DNA of 64,000 nucleotides from Chrysopilus asiliformis (lineage: Eukaryota; Arthropoda; Insecta; Diptera; Rhagionidae): NCBI GenBank assembly GCA_964034945.1, contig OZ035962.1, positions 14,317,388-14,381,387 on the forward strand, read 5' to 3'. A program made the translations under genes and the position numbers. Of this stretch, positions 1 to 12,102 are shown piece after piece (position 1 is the first letter of the stretch; the number at the start of each line of letters is the position of its first letter). The notes beneath the pieces are model-generated. The model was not told the origin of the DNA and searched no databases. It saw only the letters and a program-made list of their open reading frames with translations.

Positions 1-1224
1 AGTATTTTTTAAGTATTTTTCACAAGAAGTAGCAATTAGAAATTCTGTTAAATAAATAGAAATCTGAATTCGAATATCAGTGAAGAGAAAAAGAATTTTA
101 AAACTTTTAGAGTCGTTTGCACCAACGAAACTAAGCAACTTATGTCCAACTTAAATGATTTAAGTCCCAGAATTTCGAAGATTTAAGATGGCTAAGGCCG
201 GGTATCACGAAATTTTTAGCTACCACCAAATCTAGCTACCGGGCGAATTATAAGCAAACAAAAACCCTCGATTTAATAGCCGTTAAAAATTTTGATAACT
301 GGCCATAAGTATAAATTAATTGTTCAAGAATAGTACTCGCCTTAAAAAGTCTTGACAATTCTCTTTCATTGAAAAGTTCACGATTAGGAGCTTTTATTCA
401 AAGATGAAATTCTGTTAATTACGCTCAACTTTGATTTGTATTTTGATAACTTGGAATAACGTTTGATTTATGTGTATTAAAGTACTGGACTGATACGACA
501 AACACAATATATATATATATAAGAAAAAATCATTTTTGTATCTTTAAAATAAATTAGGCCTTGGAAAAATATATTTTTTTTTATTATAAGACAAAACGAA
601 ATAACAAGTTTTATAAACAGAAATATACTTGCGTATTGTTTTTTAATCTGGGGGCAAAAAGTATCTAAATATTTTATTTCTGCCCGTTATAGAAAACTCT
701 GATGATTTTGACAGAGCTAAATTCATGTTAAATTGATGAAGAGTACCAACCGTTAGTTATTTCATAGTTTGTGAGGGTTGTAAGGGACTGTTCATAAAAT
801 ACGTAACACGTTTGGAGCTGTTCTGTGGTAGTCTCACAGTAATTGCATTTTCCCTGAAATAATCTGTTAGAATTTTAGAATTCTGTTAGAATTCAATAGA
901 AAAACGTGAAAAAGGTTGACAAGGGGAAAGAAGGGTTTCGAAAAGACGAGAATTAGGTCAGGTATTTTTGTGACTACCCGTAATTTTTTTTTTTTTTACC
1001 TATTCTTGTTGGAGATTGGTAAGCGGAAAGATTCTCAAAATTTGGTTTTTGGGATTATACCAACAAGGGTGCCAGATGTTTCAGCAGAATTTCCCCTCCG
1101 AAATTTGACACCATTCCCTGTTGATTTCAATTTGATATTTTGTGAGCTTTAATGTCCCAATAGAAAATGGGATTGGATAATGAAAAAAATTGAAAAATAC
1201 GCTTAAGTCGTAAACTAACACCAC
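1..1224. other. AT-rich DNA, no gene seen
   Basis: No gene or repeat structure was recognised here apart from a short AT dinucleotide run near 509-520. Open frames are short and of AT-driven composition. They match no family known to me. Confidence 0.6.
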
Positions 1225-1339
1225 GATTCTGACAATCGTGTTGTTTTCAACAAAAGTCGTTTTACGTGTTTTTGTTGGTAGAAAAGCACTAACAACACGT
1301 AAAACGATTTTTTTCGAAAATGACACGACTATCAGAATC
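1225..1339. mobile_element. Foldback MITE, GTCGTGTCG family, copy 1
   Basis: The two halves form an imperfect hairpin. The left arm begins GATTCTGACAATCGTG and the reverse complement of the right arm begins GATTCTGATAGTCGTG. Both continue into a block like CGTTTTACGTG. Related copies lie at 2270-2376 and 5158-5268, and a decayed longer one at about 8173-8634. There is no coding capacity, so it is a non-autonomous element. The superfamily is unknown because no clear target duplication is visible. Confidence 0.7.
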
Positions 1340-1715
1340 GGAGTATAAATTCCACCTTTAAAATACAGTGGAATATCCAGATAATGAAATCGCTGGAGGA
1401 TCGAAAAAATTTCGTTATATGAAGAGCGTTTTGTTCGTGTATCTCTTTCGAAGGTCTGGGAAAAATTTCATTATAAATATAGAACATTTCTAATATTTTT
1501 ATTCTTGATAATTTGCGGGGATTGTATTGGAAAATTTTTGTTTCTATCGAAAATTTCCTTGTCCAGAGGTTTCGGTATATGGAGTTCCACTGTATCTCAT
1601 ATTTATCGCCACTAAGCATAACTACAAATTCTGGTCCCTCGCAACAAAAAAGGGGAAAATTTACAAAGTTAGGAGACCTTTTTATTTTGGAGACTCGACA
1701 CTCTCTGACGGATTT

Positions 1716-1961
1716 GAGGCGTTAAAAGCTAGAGTGGACCAACCCACATAGTCGAGTTTTTGAAGCTTTTCCACTCTTGTACTATTATTGACTGTAAATT
1801 TTTGGAAAAAAAATTTCTGTGGACTTTATTACTCAATGTTGAAATGTTCTTTTGTGCATCCAAACATTTTTGTCTAAAAACTCACTCGCAATAGTGATTC
1901 AAACACAAAAAAATTCACGATTTCGACATGTCGGTTGGTCCACTCTAGCTTGTAACGCCTC
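1716..1961. mobile_element. MITE, GAGGCGTTA family, copy 1
   Basis: This 246-bp element has terminal inverted repeats of about 29 bp. The left end begins GAGGCGTTAAAAGCTAGAGT and the right end is its reverse complement with one mismatch. ATTT flanks both sides and could be a 4-bp target duplication. A second copy of 263 bp lies at 46431-46693, with nearly identical internal sequence. It has no ORF and is presumably moved in trans by an unknown transposase. Confidence 0.85.
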
Positions 1962-2269
1962 ATTTATTATCTAGTTATGCTAGTGAGGCCAAATCAGCAC
2001 TGTGCATGACTTGAAATGAAAAAAAAATGCTAGGAAGGGACATTTTCAATAGAGTAACTTTTACACCAACAGATTATTGGAATATTCTGGCAAAAAATTT
2101 ATTAAATTTTAATTTTTTTTATACTTTACAAAAGATTAATTTATTTTCAAGATTTTTTTTATGATTGCATAATTACCTGCTAAAGTATTTAGGAATAAAT
2201 TTTACATTTCAAAAAGATGAACTCCTTTTAAATGTTAAGTTTTCAAGGGATTAAAATATAGTAAATCAA

Positions 2270-2376
2270 CCGTATTGCGACTGTCGTGTCGTTTTAAGTG
2301 TTTTTGTTGGTAGAAAAGCACTAACATCACCTAAAACGACTTTTGTCGAAAACGACACGACAATCTCAGTCCGGGT
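2270..2376. mobile_element. Foldback MITE, GTCGTGTCG family, copy 2
   Basis: Termini resemble CCGTATTGCGACTGTCGTG on the left, with the inverted form ending ...CAATCTCAGTCCGGG on the right. The inner arms carry the CGTTTTA and CACTAACA blocks seen in copy 1. The right arm is duplicated immediately downstream. Confidence 0.65.
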
Positions 2377-2462
2377 AAATGTCTTCACAAACAATTTAGC
2401 AACTTGTCGAAAACGACACGACAATCTCAATCCGGGTGAATGTCTTCACAAACAATTTAGCA
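2343..2462. repeat. Direct duplication of a MITE right arm, period 61 bp
   Basis: The segment from 2343 is repeated from 2404 with only a few changes. Each unit begins TTGTCGAAAACGACACGACA and ends in CAAACAATTTAGCA. It duplicates the right arm of the foldback MITE plus about 35 bp of flank, so it arose after insertion. Confidence 0.85.
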
Positions 2463-5157
2463 TATTTTAGTACGAACGTACTAAAAGTGCTAGAATTATT
2501 CTTACTGGGTCTAATTTTGAAATAAAGATTGTAACAAAGCACTTGTTTTTTGTATAAGTTAATCAATTGAATTGAAAATGTTGAACAGTTTTTTTTTAAC
2601 TTATTGATTTATGTTTTGTAAGCTAAAAAATTCAATCTACAATAATAAGAGAAGGGGAATATGAAAAATTCGTGGGAATATGAAAAATAGAGCAAGATGT
2701 GGAATTCCAAAACTTAAAAAATAAACGTCTGATTCCATATGATGTTAATTTTTTTAATGCCCCTTGAAGTATTTTCGAATTTGTTCGATTTGATTTCAAT
2801 TTCTCAAAAAAATGCGGAAGTTGATGCAGAAATTTTGATTGGAAAGAATAAAATTTTGTATTAAGACGTCCACAATTAATCAATTTATCTATGCTGTGAA
2901 TTCTATTGGAACTAAGGGTTTCGGTGAACTTTTGCTGGTTGACTGCTTTCAGCCCATATACGGAGCTGCCCCCCTCCCAAGTTTGTTCAGCTTCATTCGC
3001 CTGCATTAGAGATCCCGCTTTATGCGTACTCGCTAAATGCTTTTCCCATCAATGATAAAAGAATTTATCCTCATTCAACTGGAAGTTATTTAAATGAGAT
3101 ATTTTTACGAGTATTTTTAAATTTTGCATATCCAGATGAGAGAAAGAACTGAATTTAAAGAGCAATTTGTATGACTGAAATAACATCAAATTAAAAATTA
3201 CACAAAAAAAAGGTTTAGAAAATTGTCAATTTGAATACAATTGAATTTCTTCAATCTAAAATCCTGATAATTTCAAATTTTGAACTTGGAAATGTGAAAA
3301 TAAAGCTGAATTGAAATTTCACAAAACATTTTTAAAGAATCTTTTTTTTTACATTAAATAAATGAAAGAATTATAATTTGTTGGGTTTCTTCTTATTGTA
3401 CGTTTACTAAGTTTAAAAGAATTAAACGATTAACAGACAGAAAATATTTGAGCAAATCACAGCCAATAAGATACGATTTTAAATTGATATTTGTTTTATT
3501 AAGTGCTAATTGTCCTCTTAATTTTATTATTTTGAAAGCATATAAATAACATATTCGATATAATATTGTTAATTACTATTTTTTATTATAATTAATTATT
3601 ATTATTTTTATTATTCTCAAGTATTTATGTTATAATGGTCACTATATGAAAATGATATGTATTCTTCTTATATTTTCTTGTTGTTCAGTTTAAAAAAGTC
3701 ATACATTTATATTTAAGAATTTAAAGAAATACAATTAATGAATACATTATTATTACTATTATTATATTATTATTATTACTGCAACAAAAATAAAAGAAAA
3801 GAATTACGCCTGATAAAATTATTAAAAAATGAATATTATAAAAAACTAATATATATTTAGGCCAGGTTTTTTAAATTGTTTTTCGATTTTTTTTTAATTT
3901 AAAAAAAAGACGTGTGTAAATAATCATATTTTGAATTTTAAAAACTTTTTGTTGAATTTTTTAATATGTATATTTTTTTTAAATTAAACCAATAAAAAAA
4001 CAATATCTTTTTGATTTCCAATTTGATTCGATTAATTGAAAACTTTAATTGCTTTTTATTAAAACTGCTGACTTGAATTAAAATCTGGTAACTAAATATA
4101 TATTGTATGTATGTATATAAATAATATAAAACTAAAATAAATTTAAAAAAAAAACATTTGTAACAACATTTACAAGAGAATTATCAAAGAAATTGTTGGA
4201 TTTTGTGATTTTAATTTCAAGAAATAAATTACTCAATTTTTATTTGAGTAACACGATATTTGTTGATTATTTTTTTTATTCAATTTTTTTGTTCTCTCAC
4301 TAGAAATTAAAATTTAGAACTCATCGGGATGGTAATAGTGGATGTATTATTCGAATTTGGTGGCAATATGAGTTTTATTTAAAATTTTCTTAGAAAAAAG
4401 TTAGTGGATATCGTTTGCCGACTTTTTTTGTGAGGTTGCAGTTGACTAGGTTCTAACGAAAGGGTATCGATTTTCATTTTTCTTAAACTGGACCAGGAGA
4501 GTGTGAAAGACTCATTGTTACGTAAAGTACAGGTAACCTTCGTATTATAGCACATATTATTTACGATTTCACAAAACAAATATGTGTAGTGGGCAGAGTG
4601 GATAAAATCAAGGATGAAATTCCACATAAATTTTGTGCTAAAATCTGCAAAATTCCTAGTAAAAGCATTTGCTAGATTTTACCTTGATAGCTGGACCATC
4701 GGTGAAAGTATCTATAAAACATAAGTGGGTGGTATCGAAACTAGTTCAGTGAATTAAGATGTAGCTTCGGGAAAATTTTCACTTGCATATACGCCCTCAT
4801 TGCGAATGGCGAACTACACGACAATTGTGACGTCACAGCGATTTTGGTATTCTTGTTGGTGAGCGAAGCGACAATGGTGGGGCTTTTCTTCGCATATCTC
4901 GTACCTTATTATGAATAATTTAAAAAAAAGAACCTCATCCGTATTTCCCTGAAAAATTGCCCGATGTAACTAGGGTTGCCAAAACACATTTTAGAAAACT
5001 AGGACTCGAGCGAAAAACCCTTGACAATATTTAAAAAAAAATGACGAGGTCAGCAGTTAAAACCATTTATATTATTATAAAAACGCAACAGATGTCTATT
5101 CCTTTTTCTTCTCATTTTGGGTAGACTTTGAAACGACTTTTTAAAGCAAAACATCAT
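2463..5157 (+). other. A-rich AT block, no gene seen
   Basis: The sequence is extremely AT-rich. In long stretches (about 3080-4340) A exceeds T on the + strand, with many AATAAA-like words. PUF-type words TGTANATA occur at 3915 and 4112, but their number is about what such composition predicts. A weak 124-codon frame on the - strand (2632-3006) matches nothing I recognise. This could be 3' UTR, intron or intergenic DNA. Confidence 0.5.
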
Positions 5158-5268
5158 CCGTATTGCATTTGTATCGTTTTCGACAAGAGTCGTTTTACGT
5201 GTTTTTGGTTGAAAGACACACACGATAGACGACTTTTGTCGAAAACGACACGACAATCGCAATTCGGG
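5158..5268. mobile_element. Foldback MITE, GTCGTGTCG family, copy 3
   Basis: The left end reads CCGTATTGCATTTG. The right end, reverse complemented, reads CCGAATTGCGATTGTCGTG. Inner arms contain GTCGTTTTACGTG and its partner. It is the cleanest copy for defining the right terminus of the family. Confidence 0.7.
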
Positions 5269-8172
5269 TGCAAGAATAAATCCATAGCAGGTGTTAAAAA
5301 TTATTAAGTTATTTTTAATCAAAATATTCTAACTAATATTATGACCCATGAGTATTTAAAATGTACTTTACTTTACTGAGATACCTTTGATTGGATAACT
5401 TTAGTAATAAAATTTTTTTTTGTCATTCGTAATTCTATAACCGTTCAATAAACTTCGTTACAATTAAATCGGTGTCTAATTTATATCTAACTTCTACAGC
5501 AGGCAAACCGTTTTAGGCAGAAAATATGCGACATAGTTCGAATGCCTCGAAGAAATGCGCCGCAGTCGAAAATTTCGGCAGTCCGAGGTGAAATATAAAA
5601 AAAGATAGGAAAGATATCTATAGCAATTTTTGTTTTTTGAATTTAAATCTTAATTCAATAATTGAGTCAACAAATTCACTAGACAAAATGTCATAAATTG
5701 GTCACCACGACCAGAAAGTCACAGTACTGGCGCGAATTTACAAAATAACAACCACTTTACGATTTGGGATCTAGTTCAATCTCTACGTGTAAGAGTCCTA
5801 ATTCTTCTTAGTCTTTTTATAGCATAAAATTTCGTGACTCTGTGTCTTAACTTGCGCATCATAAAGAAGAAGTAGGAAGACTTCAGCATATACTTATGGC
5901 TACTGCAAAGTTTTATATTTATAAATACTCGGATGGGAATTTTTAAGCAATCTTGGTGAAATCATTTATCCGACCGAATAAACTATTCTTCTCGAAAGGC
6001 AACCAAGAAGAACAGGATATTGGAATTTTATATTAAAAATGTTATATTGACGGTGGGATTTTATACTTTCAGTTTCCATCAAGGCATTTTTAAAATCTTT
6101 TAATACGCTTTTCGAAAAAGATTTATATTTTACTCCGTAATATATAATTTGTTCCACTTTTCAGAGAATTTTGGAAACCTTAAGGAGGCCCTCCATTACC
6201 ATGATTTTTCCCATCTGCAAAAAAATAGAGACACATTTATGTGAAGATACCTTGGCGAGAAAGGGAGATAAGAATCAAGTGCAAATAATTTCCCCAAAAA
6301 TAACTATAAAAATAATTTTCTTTTTAATTTCCCATGGCGATTTTATGGTTACAGTTGACGGACTTCAACTTTTTTTTAGCGATTTCTACTACAATCACAC
6401 ATTGTCCCTGTAAGTGAATAGTGAGCACAGGCGCATCCAAAGTGCTATTATAGCGTGGCTGTCATTTTTCATGTAGTTCAAACACACACATGCAGCTTTA
6501 TTGCTATGCCAATTTGAACATTATATCCATAGCATAAGGTTTGATATCTTTGCTATAAATTTGTAAAACTGGAAGGGATAGCGTTTATATTTGTATTCAG
6601 TCATTCCTATTTAGATCTATATAAGTCTATTTTGCTCTAGTTTTCTGCATTTTTTTGCAGTTACAGAAGTCATGGCAATGGAGATCCTCCTTTATAAATT
6701 TTTTTTACAGCTAGAACCTAATCGCTCTTGAAATTCATCGACAACAAGAAAAAAAGGCATATTTGCACATTATTTCGGGCACTCAAAATTTCAGTCCCAG
6801 ATTTTTTTTTTATTTTTTAGTCGGGAAGAATGGAAATCCCTGCCCTGATTCTGCTAGACTCGCGATGCGACAAATTGGTCATTTGCAACAAAAGTGTCTT
6901 AACTCAAAAAACACGATTTTTCAAGAGACACTTCTTAGGGTTTTTGGGAGTGCTGTGATTTTTACTAAACTACAACAATATTTCAAATTCTCTTCCATGG
7001 CTAGTATTTTTTGTCAAATGAGAGAACAAGTCAAAAAGAGTCATCCTGTATCATTAAAATTGCTCATTTTAAAGTTATGACATTGTTGTCGCAAATGAGC
7101 GAAATGTCACGCGAACCGACTGGGCTACAAAAACTATTGCTTTTTATCGTTTTATCTATTAACAATTGTATTTTTTTTTTTTTAAAAGTAATAAACTGAA
7201 CACAAGTAAATAGGCATGAATGCAAATTTTTGTGTATTATCTTTTCATAATTTCTTATTTATTATTTTTTACGAATATCAATATTTTTCCTATGGAATGT
7301 TTTATCAAAAACGAAGAATTTTGTTACGAAAAATAAAAATCAATTTATGTAAAAAAATACAAAACAGAAATTTTATAAATAAAAAATAAATTATAACAAA
7401 TGACAATGTCTTGAATGGTTAATTATAATCAAGTCCTTTTATCGTGTGCCATAAACAGGAAATCTTCTTGATATTAATAATAAGAAAAAGTAAGTGGGGC
7501 AAGGAGTAAAACAAAATTAAAACACAATTAAAGAATTTAAAAGTAAAATTAGGTTAAATGCAAAGTTAATAAAAATACACAATAATATAAAATTATGAAT
7601 ATAATCAATGGCAAATATATTGAAAAAGCTATATTATGAATAATAAAGTGTAATTCGCTGTTCTCACTAAATGTAAGCTGAAAACAAAGTCTATTTTGAA
7701 AGATAGAAATTTTAATTGTTTTACTCGATTGGAAATAATAATTTGAAATATTTCTTTCGTTGAAGTCATCATATGAGTATTTTCTTTGTGTTTAAAAAAA
7801 AAATGGAGAAATTATTTCTTCAGATTTGTCGATGAAAATTAGAAGGCAACAATTTTTCATTGCGAAAATTAAGTTTCCTAAACTGACGGTCCCAAACTGT
7901 ATACCAATAATGAAAGTAATGCTTATTTTTTACTTTTGATGAGGCAGCGGTTTCCATTACCGCTTGTTTGAGCTTGTAGCTTGCAGGTTTTATGAGCTTG
8001 TAGCTTGCAGGTTTTATGAGCTTTTGCTTGAAATCGTGCACTTAAACCTCCTGCTTACAGGGAACCTTTTTTGTATGGCAGTTTAATGCAACTCACAGGG
8101 TTGCACTCAAATAACATTTAAATAAAAAAAATGATTTTTTTTTCAAAAAACCGTATTTAGCAAATACTCAAA
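5269..8172. other. AT-rich DNA, no gene seen
   Basis: No gene was recognised. A 24-bp unit beginning GAGCTTGTAGCTTGCAGG is duplicated in tandem at 7970-8017. The block 7200-7760 is A-rich on the + strand, like the blocks on either side. Open frames here are short and unsupported. Confidence 0.5.
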
Positions 8173-8634
8173 AATCGATTTTGATTCTGATAGATTTGTC
8201 ACTTGAAACCACACGATTCTCCTTCAAATGGCAACTTGCGACTTTGACGTATTCCGCCGCACTAGTAATATTACAGGCAAAGCTCGGTTTATGCACAAAG
8301 TAAAACTTAAACCGTTTGCATACCTTGCGAGATTGCAACAATCAAATATCCCAAAAAAAAACTCCCAAAAAAGCATATTTATATCCCAAAAAGCATATTT
8401 ACGCATTTAATGGAATTTAGGGTATTGAACTTAATTCATGTTGTTTTTTATCCTCAAAACAGGCATAGCGCCATCTATTAGAAAGCCGCCCAAATTAAGT
8501 TTAATACCCCAAAAAAATTTTTGTTTTTATAACTTTTAAGAATAAATTTTTTTGTTGATGTTCGAGAAAAATCAAAAATATTTCCAGATGAGTCAGTTCG
8601 CGTAGCATTTGTCGTGTCGCAAGTCTATCAGAAT
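8173..8634. mobile_element. Decayed longer relative of the foldback MITE family
   Basis: The left side reads GATTCTGATAGATTTGTC. The right side, reverse complemented, reads GATTCTGATAGACTTGCG. The outer termini match the 1225-1339 element. Inside is a second inverted pair, about 8419-8436 and 8493-8511, built on GGGTATTRAACTTAATT. The arms have diverged, so the boundaries are approximate. Confidence 0.45.
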
Positions 8635-11172
8635 CATGGTCACAATCAAAAAGCTCAAGCAAGCTTGTGAAACCTGTAAGCTACAAAGCGTTTGGAAATA
8701 AGTCGAAAAAATTTCCTTCAACATTTCAGAAAATTGTGATGTTTTTTGCCGAATGAATTTTAGTCAAATTATTTTTCCTTTAAACAAAAAAAAGAACCAT
8801 CCAAATATAAATGTTTGTAATAAATTGTTTAAGCAACAAATAATACTAATATTCATGTAGTATAATTCATGCTGTACATAACTTTTAAAAAATTAAACGC
8901 AGTGTGCACCAGTTCTATTGTGTTTTGCCAACAATAACAATAAATTATACTTAAAAAAAATGCTATAAGGGTTCATAAAATAAGAAAAATTATTCAAAAA
9001 TGGTTTACAAATTTTTTATTTTTTTTTTTTGTACATAAGGTAAATTAATAAATGTATAAATATGTAAATGTAAATGATTCGCATTAATAACAATTTCACA
9101 GCATAAACGTATATTTATATCAGCTCTTTGAATATACATAGAGGTTTATAAATTTAATTGTTTAGTGTAAAAAATTAAATGAATTTGTAAACAAAATAAT
9201 AATCGAATGTTTAATTATACGGAGATACTATTTGTACTAAAAATAAAATATTAATTATTAATAATAATAAAAATTCATAACAATATTTAAATATTGCTAA
9301 AGCCAAGTGCCTAAAAAATTCTTTCTCTGTTTATATTTATATATTATAAATGCAAGATGAAAAAATTACTGTAAATTAACAAAAAAGGACCTTATTTTCA
9401 GTTTTTTATATAAAATATATGAATAATATATGAAACTTTTTAGATATATTTTAATTTGCATAGTAATTTATGTAATGCAACAAAAAAATACAGAAAAACT
9501 AATAAAAAATATATGTAATAAAAGCAAAATCGAAAACATTGTAGCCCCAACTAATTAACCCTTGATGATGACCAGAAAACACAAAAAAAAATCTCACACG
9601 CCCACGAACATTTTTGACACACACACACACACGAAAAATACTAAGCATATAAATATTGTAAACTAGAATATCTAATGGAATAAAAAAGAAAAATTATTAC
9701 TCTATAAATTATAGTAAGTTTATTTTTGTATAAAAATTAAATAAATTTCATATTCAAATGGGAAGTAAAATAGTTAAGTAGATTCGGGGAAAACTCGTCC
9801 CACTAGAACTTAAAAAAAACGTTAGGAAAACGACAAAAGTTAGAATGTAATGAAAACGGACACTACTTTAGTGTTTTGATGTAAAATGCACGCCACAAAA
9901 AATTCCAAAAACACTCACATTAAAAAGAAATCCAGAAAATTGTCATGGAAAATCGTTGTAAATTCGAATAACAAAGCGAAAACGTAATTTAAATGTGAAA
10001 AGGAAATATGATGAAAAATTGAGAAGAATTGAATAAAAAAATAATAATACTGTAAAAGCCTGTGATTTGAATTTATTTTTTTTTTTTTGAAAAAAAGAAG
10101 CTAAATAACAACAAAAAAATGGTAAATTGTTAATTTTTGGCTTTGTATTTGATTTTGTAAATGTTTAATGAAATTACTACTGATTGAATAGCAAACAAAA
10201 ATCACACAATATAATAATTTGTATAAATATTGAAATGATATTAATTAAAAAATGTATTTAATCTTATTTTTAAAGAAACAAAATAAATAAATAGTGCTAG
10301 AAATACTAATTTACCTATAGAGTGTATATAAATATAGATATTTAGTAATTAATGAAAAATAGCTGGGTGAATGTTAAAAAAATTTAATTTATTTTCTGTT
10401 TTAATATAGTGCGAGATAATAATATGTATTAAGCTGTGTATTTGAGATTTTGATACGTCAAGCTAGTTTTTTTTTATCTAAAGTTTTGTGCTGCAATTTG
10501 GAGATTACAAAATTGATAATTTTTCTAAGAGATGTTTGTGCAATATTTCTAATACTAGAATCACCATAGGACCTGGATTATTGAACTTCGGGTTATCATT
10601 TATTGAAAACTAAAAAAACGATCAAGACTTCAGCTGGGGGTCGCTGGAAATGGTATTTTTTCTACCTGCGGCACATTTTTTTTAACATCTTTATAACTAG
10701 CAGCACATATTTTTAACTATTTTGGTTTTGCGGCACATTTCTCTTTATTTATGTTTTCATAATCACAGTCACATTTTTTTATAAAACATGGAAAAACAAA
10801 AAAAAAGCTTTTCTAAAGGAATACACAATTCTCTGAAATTTTTTCCTGGTATAGCGCTTCCTTACTTCGTTTTTACAAGTACACTTGTCAAGAAACTTCC
10901 AATGTTTTGTAATAAAATTTGTTGCTCTCTTTCACACACCCCGCTTTCCTTTCGTTCATCTTGTCTACGATTGACACAAAACAGATTTGGCCACGCTGTC
11001 TGATAATGACTTTATTTTTGAAATAAATTTTGGTTCTGGATTTTTACTACGATTTTAAAGCCATCAAAATATACACTAAATCAATTTTATTTGTTAAAAA
11101 ATACATAAAATATAAAATTATTTTCGTCACATTATTTTAAGAGGCATTCCCAAGTAGCAATTCATCTATGAT
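8635..11172 (+). other. A-rich AT block, no gene seen
   Basis: This is very AT-rich with marked A excess on the + strand between about 8740 and 10560. PUF-type words occur at 8873, 9030 and 10323. No open frame is convincing. It continues the A-rich material seen at 3.1-4.3, 12.1-13.3 and 15.4-17.0 kb. Confidence 0.5.
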
Positions 11173-11412
11173 AGAGAAAAAATAGTAAATCTAACTATTT
11201 TTTTAAAGGGGTGTCGTGACTATTACTAAAATAGTTAATTCCAAATCCAAAAATTGTCAAAATCGGATATTTTTATAATAAATTTAATTACTGAGTAGTA
11301 AAATTTACTGTTTTGTGATTAAATTGGCAATTTTTGTAATTGAAATTAACTATTTTGTAATAATCACGATTTCCCATTATAAAAAAGTTAGATTTACTAT
11401 TTTTTTTTCTCT
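11173..11412. mobile_element. Foldback MITE with long inverted arms
   Basis: The left arm begins AGAGAAAAAATAGTAAATCT. The right arm is its reverse complement with a few extra A/T bases. The symmetry continues inward through GTGACTATTACTAAAATAG and its partner near 11345-11380, giving arms of roughly 100 bp. No clear target duplication is visible. Confidence 0.7.
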
Positions 11413-11565
11413 GTGTGTACGGCCTTCAGCAACTGCTTAAAAGTTGATGAGGCTTTAATAACAAAACTACACTCGGCTTAGTAAGAAAAATCACTTTAGA
11501 CTTCCAAAATATTTGCTCATACTGAACATTTCCCAAACAGTAATGAAATAAAATAATCATACTAA

Positions 11566-12102
11566 TCATACTAATATATAAAAATGAATTGGTGTCTGTC
11601 TGTCTGTCTGTTCCTCTTTCACGCAAAAACGGCTGAACCGATTGACTTGAAATTTGGCATGAGTGTCTGTGGTAGTTCTGGTTCCAACGGAAAAGTAGCG
11701 CGAGGGGTGGGGGAAGTAAGGGGAGGGGGTAAAGTGTTTTCGAAACTTAGTTTTCACGCTATGTTACTCTTTCGCAGGGAAACTACTGAACCGATTGGCC
11801 TGAAATTTGGCATAGATGTTCGTCGGGGGTCCAGCCCCAACATAGACCCATAAAAAAGTAGCCCGAGTGGTGGGGGAGTAAGGGGAGGGGGTAAAGTAAT
11901 CTCGAAACTTAGTTTTCCCTCTATGTTACTCTTTCGCGGGGAAACTACTGAACCGATTGGCCTGAAATTTGGCATAGATGTTCGTCGAGGGTCTAGCTCC
12001 AACATAGACCCATTAAAAAGTTTTTAAGTTCTTTCCGGTTTTCTTCGTATTCTAAAACTTAGACAAAAAACTTAACCCGGCAACGACGGGTATGCAAGCT
12101 AG
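11566..12102 (+). mobile_element. Helitron-like non-autonomous element H1 (full length)
   Basis: The 5' end is TCATACTAATATATAAAA and the 3' end is ...GTATGCAAGCTAG. It lies between an A and a T, as expected for Helitrons (5'-TC, 3'-CTRR, A|T target). A short hairpin, CCCG...CGGG, sits about 10 bases before CTAG. The interior carries tandem units of about 153-162 bp, each with a block like ACTGAACCGATTGGCCTGAA. It encodes no Rep/helicase, so it is non-autonomous. Related copies are at 17194, 32072, 37518, 50109 (minus) and 54673. Confidence 0.8.

Noticed and set aside
11426..12005. Overlapping frames on both strands with repeated RTSMPNFRPIGSVVS-like peptide
   Set aside because: They are translations of Helitron internal tandem units and recur at every copy in either strand.
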